From assembly GCF_020026915.1 (NCBI RefSeq), contig NZ_JAINUY010000009.1, positions 124,001 to 188,000 of the forward strand: 64,000 nt of DNA, written 5' to 3'. The DNA is from Flavobacterium potami (GTDB lineage: Bacteria > Bacteroidota > Bacteroidia > Flavobacteriales > Flavobacteriaceae). The position numbers were made by a program, and so were the translations under genes. The notes beneath the pieces are model-generated. The model was not told the origin of the DNA. It ran no database searches and saw nothing but the letters and a program-made list of their open reading frames with translations. Shown piece by piece: positions 46,367 through 54,548 of the stretch; position 1 is the first letter of the stretch, and every line of letters begins with the position of its first letter.

Positions 46367-46395
46367 AAAAAAAACTCCCTAAAACTTAGGGAGTT
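46367..46395 (-). terminator. Terminator of the RNA candidate
   Basis: AACTCCCTAA and TTAGGGAGTT form a perfect 10-bp stem with a 3-nt loop, followed on the minus strand by T8. Confidence 0.9.
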
Positions 46396-46522
46396 CTTCG
46401 GCAGCCGGCGGGTGCCTGAAATGGTATGCGGTAACTAACTAAATCATTGAACAGAACCTTCAGACGAACCCCGCCGGTCCCCTGTTTTTTTTCTGATTGA
46501 TATCTAGTATCGTTACCCTTTA
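46367..46522 (-). ncRNA. Candidate structured small RNA of about 155 nt, family not recognised
   Basis: On the minus strand a GC-rich segment folds with a perfect 8-bp stem (46405-46412 with 46470-46477, CCGGCGGG/CCCGCCGG). A second stem lies inside it (CTGAA 46416-46420 with TTCAG 46459-46463). About 38 bases of low-structure loop follow, and the segment ends in a strong terminator (46367-46395). A perfect -7 box TAATTTTG lies at 46529-46536, about where a start near 46522 would need it. It lacks the GGAAGGAAGCAG loop of SRP RNA and the ends of tmRNA. The ends given are estimates; the RNA could also be a leader of the downstream alcohol dehydrogenase, 190 bases away. Confidence 0.6.
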
Positions 46523-46528
46523 TAAAAT

Positions 46529-46536
46529 CAAAATTA
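46529..46536 (-). promoter_or_regulatory. -7 box for the RNA candidate
   Basis: The minus strand reads TAATTTTG, a full consensus match. The nearest TTG (46551-46553) is only 14 bases upstream, shorter than the usual 17-23, so the -33 part is weak. Confidence 0.5.
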
Positions 46537-46771
46537 GTACAATAAAAACCCAAATACTTATAGAATATTCCGATAAGATTACAGGATTCTAAGCTTTTAC
46601 AGACTCCATATAAATATTATGTTTGAATACTAAAAGATGTATAAATCACTTTCATGAAAAAGGAATAGTCGCTTCTAAAAATAATAACGAGGCAATAAAC
46701 TGACTTTCAAAACAATGAGACAAAATACATCAGAAAGCCTTTATCCATAAGGTCTAAACGCACTTAACACC

Positions 46772-46802
46772 TTGCCTTATGTGTGATTTTTATCTAATTT
46801 TG
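46772..46802 (+). promoter_or_regulatory. Consensus promoter placed directly on a start codon (leaderless)
   Basis: TTG (46772-46774), 20 bases, then TAATTTTG (46795-46802): a full match to the flavobacterial promoter. The ATG begins at 46807, four bases after the box, where transcription itself should begin. Confidence 0.72.
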
Positions 46803-46806
46803 CATT

Positions 46807-47124
46807 ATGAATTACGAAGATATTAAACGCCATTTTGAAAATAATCCTCCACCGAAAGAAGTACAATGGACCGCTTGGGCCAACATCACCGACACAAAGT
46901 TATTTTTGAGGAGTTGTTATATCGGTATTATCAATTTTAACGGACCTGCTGACCGCTGTCCGGCGTGGTGGCATCTAAGAGATTTTTATATTCTGATGAA
47001 AAAAAATGCTAATTTGCAAGCAGTTCCAGAAGAAACTGTGGAAGAAAATAGTATTGAAACTATTTCTGAAACAACGAGTTCCGAAGAAATTCCTGCCGAA
47101 TCAGAAGTAGCTGTTTCAAATTAA
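46807..47124 (+). CDS. Small DUF6965-like protein
   Basis: The 105-residue protein has a compact N-half (MNYEDIKRHFENNPPPKEVQWTAW and DRCPAWWHLRDFYILMK) that recalls the DUF6965 family of Bacteroidota, and an acidic Glu/Ser/Thr-rich tail (about 72-105). No signal peptide or membrane helix is present. Function is unknown. The only Met near the start is the ATG at 46807, and the promoter position implies a leaderless mRNA. Confidence 0.7.
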   Translation: MNYEDIKRHFENNPPPKEVQWTAWANITDTKLFLRSCYIGIINFNGPADRCPAWWHLRDFYILMKKNANLQAVPEETVEENSIETISETTSSEEIPAESEVAVSN

Positions 47125-47190
47125 TCTTTTATAATTACCTAGTTTATTTAAATGCAATTGCCCTGAACTTGATATCTCAGAGCAATTGTA

Positions 47191-47661
47191 TTAAACTGTA
47201 TCTATCTTTTTACATACCAGTAGAAATTCCGCTTTATCTCTTGAAGCTGTATTCCAATCGATTGCCATTATTTCATGCAGAAGTTCTTTAAGTTCCTGAA
47301 AAGAGCCCGGTTTTACTGCATAATAATCAGCTCCTAATTTATAAGAAAGCTCGATATGCAGTAAACTACTGCTGGTAGAAAACATAATTATTTTTGTTCC
47401 GTTAAAAAAATGTTCGCCGGTTCTTATTTCTTTCAAGCATTCAAAACCATTTTTGCACGGCATATTGATATCCAAAAATATGATTTCAGGTTGATCCCAA
47501 GCTGTGTTGTGAAGATTATTTAAAAGCTGTTGTCCATCTTCGGATACTTTGACGGCAATCTCAGGATGGAGTTCTCTGAGAGCATCCAGAAATAAAATTC
47601 TATCATCTTCATCATCCTCTGCCAGATAAATAATTTTACGGGAGTTCTGTTCTTGTAACAT
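47191..47661 (-). CDS. Single-domain response regulator
   Basis: The 156-residue protein is one receiver domain with no output domain. The acidic pocket is EDDEDD (15-20), the phosphoacceptor is D64 in IIFLDINMP, the switch Ser/Thr lies in IIMFSTSSS and the conserved Lys in YAVKPGSF. Such proteins act by protein contact or as phosphate shuttles, often beside HWE/HisKA_2 kinases or phytochromes. The TPR kinase at 20391-22643 is the only lone kinase in the window; a link is speculative. Confidence 0.92.
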   Translation of the reverse strand: MLQEQNSRKIIYLAEDDEDDRILFLDALRELHPEIAVKVSEDGQQLLNNLHNTAWDQPEIIFLDINMPCKNGFECLKEIRTGEHFFNGTKIIMFSTSSSLLHIELSYKLGADYYAVKPGSFQELKELLHEIMAIDWNTASRDKAEFLLVCKKIDTV

Positions 47662-48046
47662 AGCTTAAAAAATTATGCAGTTAGAAAAAAATTTAAAAAT
47701 CCGCAAAAATTTATATCAGGAGGAAATATAAGCTTTTGTAAAACTTCTAACATTAGAGGTTTATGTCTGAAGTAGTTATATTTTATAAATGTAAGAATTT
47801 TTTCTTATTTAAACATAAAAAACACAGATAATATTACGAAAAGCAAAAAAAACAATTTCACTTTCAATGTCTTGGAGATGATATTATCCTTATTTATTAC
47901 TTAAAATACAACAGATTTACATTTAATTCCTCGTTCAAAAACTGCTCTTAAATTTATACGATTGGCATAAAAAATCCTGTAAAAGTTTTACAGGATTTTA
48001 AAATTATAACTAACATATTAACACTAAAAACTATTTTCCATAATTT
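47662..48046. other. AT-rich spacer
   Basis: Apart from the terminator at 47971-47999, nothing is recognised: no gene, and no perfect TAnnTTTG box for the response regulator. Confidence 0.45.
47971..47999 (-). terminator. Terminator of the GH109 gene
   Basis: AAAATCCTGTAAAA and TTTTACAGGATTTT are perfect complements separated by one base; the inner bases form the loop. It closes the second PUL operon. Confidence 0.85.
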
Positions 48047-49423
48047 TTATTTTGAAAATTCAACCTTGTTTAGTTTTTTCCAGCTTCCACGTGTGAAATC
48101 AGGAATTTCTACCGGTGCTGAATTATTGTCTAAAGAAATCTCTGTCAACGGACTCAAACAAGACCATTCTGCCAAATCATAAACATCCATATCAAGCGGA
48201 AGCCCTTTTTGAATACAATAAAACATACGGTAATCCATAATAAAATCCATACCGCCGTGACCACCAACTTTCTTTGCCATCTCTTCAATATCTTTTACAA
48301 TTGGATTTTTATATTTCTCCATCAAAAGTTTTTTCACATCTTCAGAAACAAATTCCTCAGCATTTAAATTCTGATAGTTTTTAGCAATTTCTGCTCCAGC
48401 TTCTTTTGCATCAATGGCGTAACCTTCAACAGGGTATTTATTAGCAAAACCTTTTGTGCCAGATAACTGATACATTCTGCTATAAGGTCTTGGACTTGTA
48501 ACATCATGCTGAATCTGAATTGTTTTGCCCATTTCCGTACGAATCATCGTCATGGTATGGTCACCGTTTCTAAAATCTGTTACCACTTCTCCTGTTTTTT
48601 CTTTTATAAAAGCAGGATTACCAACAGCTTTTGTATCCATCGAAACCAAGAAATTCATTTTATCTCCTCTATGAATATTCAAAGCCAAACAAGCTGGCCC
48701 CATTCCGTGAGTTGGATAAATATCACCTCTGTGTTTACGGTTATAATCCATACGCCAGTTGTTCCAATATTCTCCCCAATACGGCTGAAGTCCATGAATA
48801 TAAGAACCTTCTGCATGAAGAATTTCTCCAAATAAACCTTGTTGCGCCATATTTAATGTAGTCAATTCAAAGAAATCATACACGCAATTCTCCAGCATCA
48901 TACAATGTTTTCTAGTCTTTTCAGAAGTATCAATAATATCCCAGATTTCTTTCATAGTTAAAGCTCCTGGAACTTCTACAGCAACGTGTTTACCATCGTT
49001 CATAGCTTGTACAGCAATATTTGCGTGATGTTTCCAATCTGTAACAATATACACTAAATCTACATTACTCAATTTTGTAACTTGTTTCCAGCCATCTTCT
49101 CCAAAAAATTCCTGCGCTTTTGGCTTTCCATGTTTTACTAAAGTATCATTAGCCGCTTTTGTTCTTTCTTCGAGCATATCGCAAAGTGCTACGATTTCTA
49201 CTCCAGGAATATGCGTTATTCTTTCTACCGCTCCTGTACCACGCATTCCTAAACCAATAATTCCTACATGAACGACAGGAATTGCTGGTGTAGCCAAACG
49301 CAATACATCGGTTTGCCCTTTAGCTCTTTTTGGAGCTTTTGTTTTGATAAGTTGAGCAGATACATCGCAAACTTTTAACAGCAAAAATGCTATCAGTAAA
49401 ATTTTAAAACTTGAACTTTTCAT
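48047..49423 (-). CDS. GH109-type Gfo/Idh/MocA protein (alpha-N-acetylgalactosaminidase family)
   Basis: The 458-residue protein has a signal peptide (about 1-24), a Rossmann fold from about 51 (VHVGIIGLGMRGTG, the NAD-binding glycine motif) and a C-terminal alpha/beta domain. The blocks YPTHGMGPACLALNIHRGDKMNFLVSMD and GDHTMTMIRTEMGKTIQIQHD match GH109 closely. GH109 enzymes cleave alpha-N-acetylgalactosamine through an NAD-dependent redox step. Export with a bound cofactor would normally need Tat, yet no twin-Arg is seen. It is last in the PUL operon, 57 bases after the DUF5009 gene. Confidence 0.88.
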   Translation of the reverse strand: MKSSSFKILLIAFLLLKVCDVSAQLIKTKAPKRAKGQTDVLRLATPAIPVVHVGIIGLGMRGTGAVERITHIPGVEIVALCDMLEERTKAANDTLVKHGKPKAQEFFGEDGWKQVTKLSNVDLVYIVTDWKHHANIAVQAMNDGKHVAVEVPGALTMKEIWDIIDTSEKTRKHCMMLENCVYDFFELTTLNMAQQGLFGEILHAEGSYIHGLQPYWGEYWNNWRMDYNRKHRGDIYPTHGMGPACLALNIHRGDKMNFLVSMDTKAVGNPAFIKEKTGEVVTDFRNGDHTMTMIRTEMGKTIQIQHDVTSPRPYSRMYQLSGTKGFANKYPVEGYAIDAKEAGAEIAKNYQNLNAEEFVSEDVKKLLMEKYKNPIVKDIEEMAKKVGGHGGMDFIMDYRMFYCIQKGLPLDMDVYDLAEWSCLSPLTEISLDNNSAPVEIPDFTRGSWKKLNKVEFSK

Positions 49424-49480
49424 TTTTTTTTATTTAATGGTAATAATAGATTTAGACGTTTCGGTTGTAATTTGTTTTTC

Positions 49481-50572
49481 TTACACTTTTATGTAAGTTT
49501 TGTTTTTATGCATGTACCAAAGTATGAAATATAGAATTCCAAAACCTATCAGATCGCAAAAGGCATCATAATAAGCACCTGTAAACTGTTCGAAACCAAA
49601 AACTAATTGTTTGGCAATCAAAGAGAAATTGAGAACATGAGAACCTACATAGGCCGCAATGGCATTTACACCAATTACCCTAAACGGATAGGCCCATTTT
49701 GTATATCCTTTTACATCGATAATCCAGTAAAACAAGGCTAATAAAACAAAACTTATTCCTGACGAAAACAATACAAAAGAACTCGTCCATATTTTTTTTA
49801 TAATCGGATGCCAGATTCCTATAATCAAAGAAAGTGAAAATGCGATTACTCCAACTAAAGCAAGATACAATGCAATCTTTGGTCTTGGTAACGAAGACAA
49901 AAGCAATTCTCCCGCAAACAATCCAGATAATGTTGTTGCTGTAAATCCTAATCCTGTTAGCAACCATGAATATTGCGTCTGATCATAAAAATGTCCAAAA
50001 ACTTGTTGATCAATATAAATGGGAAGATTTTTATTGGGAAGCAATTCAAAATGATGTCCAAAAAAGTTAGGAACAGCTAATAATACTGCATACAGAACAA
50101 GGCAAAAAATAAAAAACATATATCTACCTTTTTTTGATAAGTTGAGATACGCAAAACAAGAAAACAGATACCCGACTGCAATAGCCTGCAAGGTATTGCT
50201 GAATATATGAAACTTTGTACTATCCAAAAACAATAGATTTCCTTGAACAATCCATCCTAAAATAAACAGAATTACAAATCGTCTAAAAATATGTACATAC
50301 AAACTACGGTCTGATCCTGAATTTCTTTTTCCTAATGAAAACGGAACTACAACTCCTACAACAAAAAGAAATAATGGCATAATCACATCATAAATATGAA
50401 ATCCTAACCATTCTGGATGTTCGAATTGATCGGCCAGTGTTTTTGTAAAATCGGTTTTAGCCGCAACATTCAAATTATAAAAGAATCGATCAGCAACGAT
50501 AATCATCAATAAATCGAATCCTCGCAGCACATCAACAGACAGTAATCGATTATTTAGAATACTTTTATCCAT
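49481..50572 (-). CDS. DUF5009 membrane protein, HGSNAT-like acyltransferase family
   Basis: The 363-residue protein has about ten membrane helices. The start LLSVDVLRGFDLLMIIVADRFF and HIYDVIMPLFLFVVGVVVPFSLGKR are typical of the DUF5009/COG4299 group, related to heparan alpha-glucosaminide N-acetyltransferase. Human HGSNAT moves acetyl groups across a membrane onto glucosamine ends. In a PUL such a protein may acetylate amino sugars in the periplasm before hydrolysis by GH109 or similar enzymes (inference). Confidence 0.82.
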   Translation of the reverse strand: MDKSILNNRLLSVDVLRGFDLLMIIVADRFFYNLNVAAKTDFTKTLADQFEHPEWLGFHIYDVIMPLFLFVVGVVVPFSLGKRNSGSDRSLYVHIFRRFVILFILGWIVQGNLLFLDSTKFHIFSNTLQAIAVGYLFSCFAYLNLSKKGRYMFFIFCLVLYAVLLAVPNFFGHHFELLPNKNLPIYIDQQVFGHFYDQTQYSWLLTGLGFTATTLSGLFAGELLLSSLPRPKIALYLALVGVIAFSLSLIIGIWHPIIKKIWTSSFVLFSSGISFVLLALFYWIIDVKGYTKWAYPFRVIGVNAIAAYVGSHVLNFSLIAKQLVFGFEQFTGAYYDAFCDLIGFGILYFILWYMHKNKTYIKV

Positions 50573-50657
50573 ATTGTCTTTATTCTTTTTAGTATTAATA
50601 ATGCACTTGTTTCTTCATGATGAAATCCAAAACAGTGGATTATCTAAAATATATTAA

Positions 50658-50740
50658 ATCGATAGCTTGTGCCATTTGACATGAAATTATAACTTCAAAA
50701 AACGTTTAGTGTAAATGGCACAATTGATCGGGCTATCGAT
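50658..50740. repeat. Nested inverted repeat between the PKD lipoprotein and DUF5009 genes
   Basis: ATCGATAGC directly followed by TTGTGCCATTT (50658-50677) is mirrored by AAATGGCACAA (50713-50723) and, after eight unpaired bases, GCTATCGAT (50732-50740). Both arms are perfect (11 and 9 bp), around a 35-nt centre. No T-run follows. It could be an mRNA-processing stem or a small mobile repeat. Confidence 0.7.
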
Positions 50741-50746
50741 GGCAAA

Positions 50747-51619
50747 CTATAATTCTAATGTAGAAAATTTAGGTGCTTCTGGAAAGTTGGCAACTGCAGC
50801 CCAGCCAGAAGTCATTTCGGTAATGGCAATACCGATCGATTTTCCTAAAGTTCCTAATTGTGATTTCGGAATACTAAATTCTATTGCATTCGTTGTAGCA
50901 TTCAGACTTACGATTCCAGACGCTGTTAAATTTGCTCCAGAACCTGCGATAGGATTCCAGCCCCATCCTCCATTTGGATCGGTATGGTTATAAAATGCTC
51001 CCCAGCCATTTGTTACGACAGGACCTTCAAACAAAAATTCTGCTCCTGAACCCTGAGCCCAATTGGCATGTAAAAAACCTGTTTGTGTATTTCCATCTGT
51101 ATTGATAAACATATCTACCAATTCCATCTGCATTTTCTTGTTACCTTCTAGATACACATTTACATTTGGACCGCCTGCCCAAATTTTTATTTTCTGGATA
51201 GAACCATTTCCAGAGGTATTTTGATCGGTTACTGCAACGTCATCCCAATCAGCAAATTTTCCATCGATCTTAATATCAATAATTATGATTTTTGGTGCTG
51301 TAATCACTTTTGTAATAAAAGATTCCTCTCCTGCCTCATTGGTTACGGTCAAAGAAACTCTGATCTCTCCTCCTATTTTATAGGTATAAACAGGGTCTTT
51401 TTCATTAGATAAATAATATAAATCTCCAAAATCCCATCTGTATTTTGTGGCATTTGTGGATAAATTGGTGAAAGTAAAAGTGCTTCCGTCATTTGTAAAT
51501 GAGAAATCTGCAACTGGTTTGGTAGCCGAATCAGAAGAAGAACTATCGCTAGAACAAGCTGTCAGCAAGAAAAAAGCGACTAGCATTGTTGCATACTTGG
51601 TTAATTTTATTTTTTTCAT
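50747..51619 (-). CDS. Lipoprotein with a PKD domain and a CBM9-like domain
   Basis: The 290-residue protein has a lipoprotein signal ending LLTAC (C22). A PKD domain follows (about 35-110; PVADFSF.NDGSTFTFTNLSTNATKYRWDFGD). The second half (about 113-290) opens with IKIDGKFADWDDV and contains VNVYLEGNKKMQMELVDMFINTDGNTQTGF and NAIEFSIPKSQLG, the pattern of CBM9/DOMON-type sugar-binding domains. It probably takes the place of SusE/F as the surface glycan-binding protein of this PUL. It lies 27 bases after the DUF4832-type gene. Confidence 0.82.
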   Translation of the reverse strand: MKKIKLTKYATMLVAFFLLTACSSDSSSSDSATKPVADFSFTNDGSTFTFTNLSTNATKYRWDFGDLYYLSNEKDPVYTYKIGGEIRVSLTVTNEAGEESFITKVITAPKIIIIDIKIDGKFADWDDVAVTDQNTSGNGSIQKIKIWAGGPNVNVYLEGNKKMQMELVDMFINTDGNTQTGFLHANWAQGSGAEFLFEGPVVTNGWGAFYNHTDPNGGWGWNPIAGSGANLTASGIVSLNATTNAIEFSIPKSQLGTLGKSIGIAITEMTSGWAAVANFPEAPKFSTLEL

Positions 51620-51646
51620 GGTTTTTTAATTTAAATGTTTCAATAA

Positions 51647-53011
51647 CTATTTAATGATAACCGTTTGAGATAATTTATTGAATCCCGTTGTAGCTTCCCA
51701 CACACCAGTATTAGCAAAGCGAATGCAATAATCAGGTCTGTCTGCTAGTTTAGAAGAACTGTCTTCTACTTTAAGAAGCAATTCGTATGTTCCGGCAGGA
51801 ATCTCCGATAAACTCACAGATTCTTTTAGAGTAAAAGCTACCTTAGGCACAACTTTTCTAACATCGAAAGCTAATTTTTTCTTGTAAACAGTTCCGTTGG
51901 CAGTAGATCTCAAAATTAAATACGCATTTTTAGAATTATAAACTGGTGCAAAACCACCATTAGTTATAAGTGCATTTAATTCTAAAGTTCCATTTACAGC
52001 AGCTTGTTTTGTAATGTTTGAAGATGCCAATGCAAGTCTGTACCCCAACTTTCTTTCAAAATCTGTAAAGCAATTATTATTTCGCCATTCCTGTAAAACT
52101 GGGCCGTAATAATCTAAATTAAGGTAAGTCCATTTTAAAAGTGTCATTTCTTGTTCTGCAATACTGCAGCTTGCAATTGGCACATTGGTTGGCGGACAAG
52201 TTTCTCCTCCAGTTGGGACAAAAAGGGCTTCATTGCTTATATATGTTTTTTCGGCAGTTACATTTACATAAGTTCCGTAATCGTCAATACTCGCCATAAA
52301 ACAATCGTTATGAAAACCTAGACGTGCCGTATTTGTGGTTCCATAACCAACTGTAGCATCCATTGGTGTTGTGGTTGCCATAAAATCTTGTTTGATTTTT
52401 GGAGTTCTTACCTGTATTTTGATTTCTTTTGGAAAAGACTCCAACAATTTATTTAAAATTATTTTCTTGTTGGCCTCTGTAGTCAATTGATTGGTCGTAT
52501 AATACCATTCTCCCCAAGCTCCTACAAAACCTGCCTGAACAAAAGCGATTACATCTTTATTCTCTTCTAAAATAGGCTTAAGCTGATCTAAATGTCCAGA
52601 AATAACAGCTACAGAAGCATCTGTACCATCTTGCGCATCTGTATAGGCAAAACGCAAAACACATTTTAGACCCGACTCTCTCAAACGAGTAAAGTCGGTT
52701 TTGATAAGATCTAATTGCGCCTGACTTAAAGCCGAGGTTTTGAATTTTTCCAAATAATACAAACGAAGAATTAAACTTACGTTTTCTTTTTTCAGATTCG
52801 TTAAAGAAGCCGTCGTCATAGCAGCACCTTCCGAATTTACTTGCCAGGTGTGCATAAATCCACGTTCCGGATTGGTAAAAACCTCGTTGGAAGCACTATA
52901 ATTTACAGTTTCTCCAGCACCCGTAGTTCCGCCTTTATTTTCTCCCCCATCGCTCTGACAACTTGAGGCGAGATTAATAAAAAGACAAAATAATATTAAT
53001 AGCTGTTTCAT
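51647..53011 (-). CDS. DUF4874/DUF4832 lipoprotein, possible glycosidase
   Basis: The 454-residue protein has a lipoprotein signal ending LASSC (C18). An N-terminal TIM-barrel-like part (about 38-200, DUF4874) starts SNEVFTNPERGFMHTW and includes LKKENVSLILRLYYLEKF and AFVQAGFVGAWGEWYYT. The C-terminal part (DUF4832) contains IQVRTPKIKQDF, GFHNDCFMAS and a beta-sandwich end. The conserved acidic residue in GAWGEWYY sits where retaining glycosidases carry a catalytic Glu, so hydrolase activity is plausible but not established. It is between susD and the CBM9-like gene in the operon. Confidence 0.78.
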   Translation of the reverse strand: MKQLLILFCLFINLASSCQSDGGENKGGTTGAGETVNYSASNEVFTNPERGFMHTWQVNSEGAAMTTASLTNLKKENVSLILRLYYLEKFKTSALSQAQLDLIKTDFTRLRESGLKCVLRFAYTDAQDGTDASVAVISGHLDQLKPILEENKDVIAFVQAGFVGAWGEWYYTTNQLTTEANKKIILNKLLESFPKEIKIQVRTPKIKQDFMATTTPMDATVGYGTTNTARLGFHNDCFMASIDDYGTYVNVTAEKTYISNEALFVPTGGETCPPTNVPIASCSIAEQEMTLLKWTYLNLDYYGPVLQEWRNNNCFTDFERKLGYRLALASSNITKQAAVNGTLELNALITNGGFAPVYNSKNAYLILRSTANGTVYKKKLAFDVRKVVPKVAFTLKESVSLSEIPAGTYELLLKVEDSSSKLADRPDYCIRFANTGVWEATTGFNKLSQTVIIK

Positions 53012-53065
53012 ATTTTTATAATTAAATTATCTGTTTAATCAATATAAGTTCTTCTTAAAAAGAAA

Positions 53066-54538
53066 TTAATTATATCCTTGATTCTGAATGAATTTTCCTT
53101 TTCCTTCACTTATTCTTGCTAAAGAGAAAGGGAATAATGCTTTATACGGCGCACTCTGACTTGCTGCTCCGTTTAAGGCAAGGGCATGTTCTGTAAATTT
53201 ACCGTGTCTGATAAGATCAGAACGGTATTGTCCATTTTCACACCAGTATTCATGAGATCTTTCTACCAAAATCATATTGTTGAAACTTGCCAGTGTGTTA
53301 TAATTAGCCAATTGTATTTCGCTGATTTTGGCTCTTCTTCGCACAATGTTCACCAAATCAATAGCTTCTTGTGTTGGAGTTCCTGTTTTATTTACAATTG
53401 CCTCTGCTTTAGACAACAATACATCAGGATAACGATAAACTATAATATCAACCGTTGTTAAAGCTGTTGTTCTGGCAGCATCTGGATCAATTTTTAACGG
53501 AATTGGTCCTAACTGCATGTAATTTGCCGGATTCTGTCTGTTGTAGGTTACACCATCAGTTCCTGTAAATTCTGCGATAAGCGCTTCTTTACGAATATCA
53601 GTTGCTTCAAAAGTATCGTAGAAAAACCATGAACTTTGAATTGTTCCATAACCGCCGCGTCCTGGAAAGTTCGCCGGTAAAACCATTAATTGCCATTGGT
53701 TTTCGCTTGTTCCTGCGTAATCTGCAGGAACTGCCCAAATTACTTCTTTACTTTCTGTTGGCGCTTTAATATCCCACAAACCTGCATAATCATCTTCCAA
53801 TCCGTAATAATTCAAGGCAATAATAGCATTTGCCTGTTCTTCTACTTCTGCCCATCTTTTTTCATGAAGATATAAACGGATCAAAATCATTCTTGCCAAT
53901 CCGTTACTGAATCTTCCATAGGCCGTTTCAGCCGGAGATTTTAAATCTGCTGCAGCATCTTTTAAATCATTTTCAATAAAACTTACCATTTCTGCATTTG
54001 AAAGTCTTGCCAGAGGTTCTTCTTTCAACGGATTTTGAAGCACATCTAGAGGCGCTACTACAAGCGGTCCGTACATATCAAAAAGTTCGTAAGCCAATAA
54101 TCCTCTTGCACATTTTATTTCAGCTACAGCTTGTTTTTTAATCAATTCATTTACTTTAGATTTCTCGATTCTGTCGATACTCAAAGTCATACCACTGATC
54201 TTATTGTAAAAAGTATCGTAGAAACGGGTAACCGCTGTCGAAGTAGCTTTATAACTGTGCAAAGAAGCTTCTTGCTGAACTCCGTAAGGTCCTTGAAGAA
54301 TTTCTGTTGTCGCATCAAGCATAAACATCAAGCCATTTTCTGAAGTGGTGTGAATTCCATTTCCATAAGAACCTCTAAGCGGATAATAGGCCGATGCAAC
54401 AATAGCCTGAATGTCAGCCTCTGAACTTGGAAATATGCTTGGATTAATTTCATCATAATTGATCGACTCTAAATCTTCACTACATCCTGAAAAAACAAGT
54501 AGTAGTAAAACTATTGCGTAATTTTTTAAATTTCTCAT
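53066..54538 (-). CDS. SusD/RagB family lipoprotein of the second PUL
   Basis: The start is ATG 54536-54538 (MRNLKNYAIV), giving 490 residues with a lipobox at C19 (VFSGC). SusD features are VAEIKCARGLLAYELFDMYGPLVVAPLDVL, DVLLSKAEAIVNKTGTP and the end block ILVERSHEYWCENGQYRSDLIRHGKF. An upstream Met nine codons earlier would overlap the end of susC and lacks a signal. It pairs with the SusC encoded just upstream (10 bases apart). Confidence 0.93.
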   Translation of the reverse strand: MRNLKNYAIVLLLLVFSGCSEDLESINYDEINPSIFPSSEADIQAIVASAYYPLRGSYGNGIHTTSENGLMFMLDATTEILQGPYGVQQEASLHSYKATSTAVTRFYDTFYNKISGMTLSIDRIEKSKVNELIKKQAVAEIKCARGLLAYELFDMYGPLVVAPLDVLQNPLKEEPLARLSNAEMVSFIENDLKDAAADLKSPAETAYGRFSNGLARMILIRLYLHEKRWAEVEEQANAIIALNYYGLEDDYAGLWDIKAPTESKEVIWAVPADYAGTSENQWQLMVLPANFPGRGGYGTIQSSWFFYDTFEATDIRKEALIAEFTGTDGVTYNRQNPANYMQLGPIPLKIDPDAARTTALTTVDIIVYRYPDVLLSKAEAIVNKTGTPTQEAIDLVNIVRRRAKISEIQLANYNTLASFNNMILVERSHEYWCENGQYRSDLIRHGKFTEHALALNGAASQSAPYKALFPFSLARISEGKGKFIQNQGYN

Positions 54539-54548
54539 CTCTTTTTTA

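Larger units (their letters stand above)
46176..46806. other. Intergenic region with an RNA candidate and a promoter
   Basis: No protein gene is seen. The centre (46385-46485) is clearly richer in G and C than the flanks and holds the RNA candidate described separately. The far end carries the promoter of the DUF6965-like gene. Confidence 0.6.

Noticed and set aside
46405..46492. Plus-strand reading of the RNA region as a terminator (stem CCGGCGGG/CCCGCCGG followed by T8)
   Set aside because: Possible, but no plus-strand gene ends there; the minus strand has promoter box and a better terminator, so that strand was preferred.
46367..46522. SRP RNA or tmRNA
   Set aside because: The conserved GGAAGGAAGCAG loop of SRP RNA and the tRNA-like ends of tmRNA are absent, and it is too short for tmRNA.
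50696..50712. AAACGTTTAGTG resembles the palindrome of the GH31 and GH2 promoters
   Set aside because: It is one base shorter at the centre, has no -7 box in the same register and lies within the loop of the nested inverted repeat.
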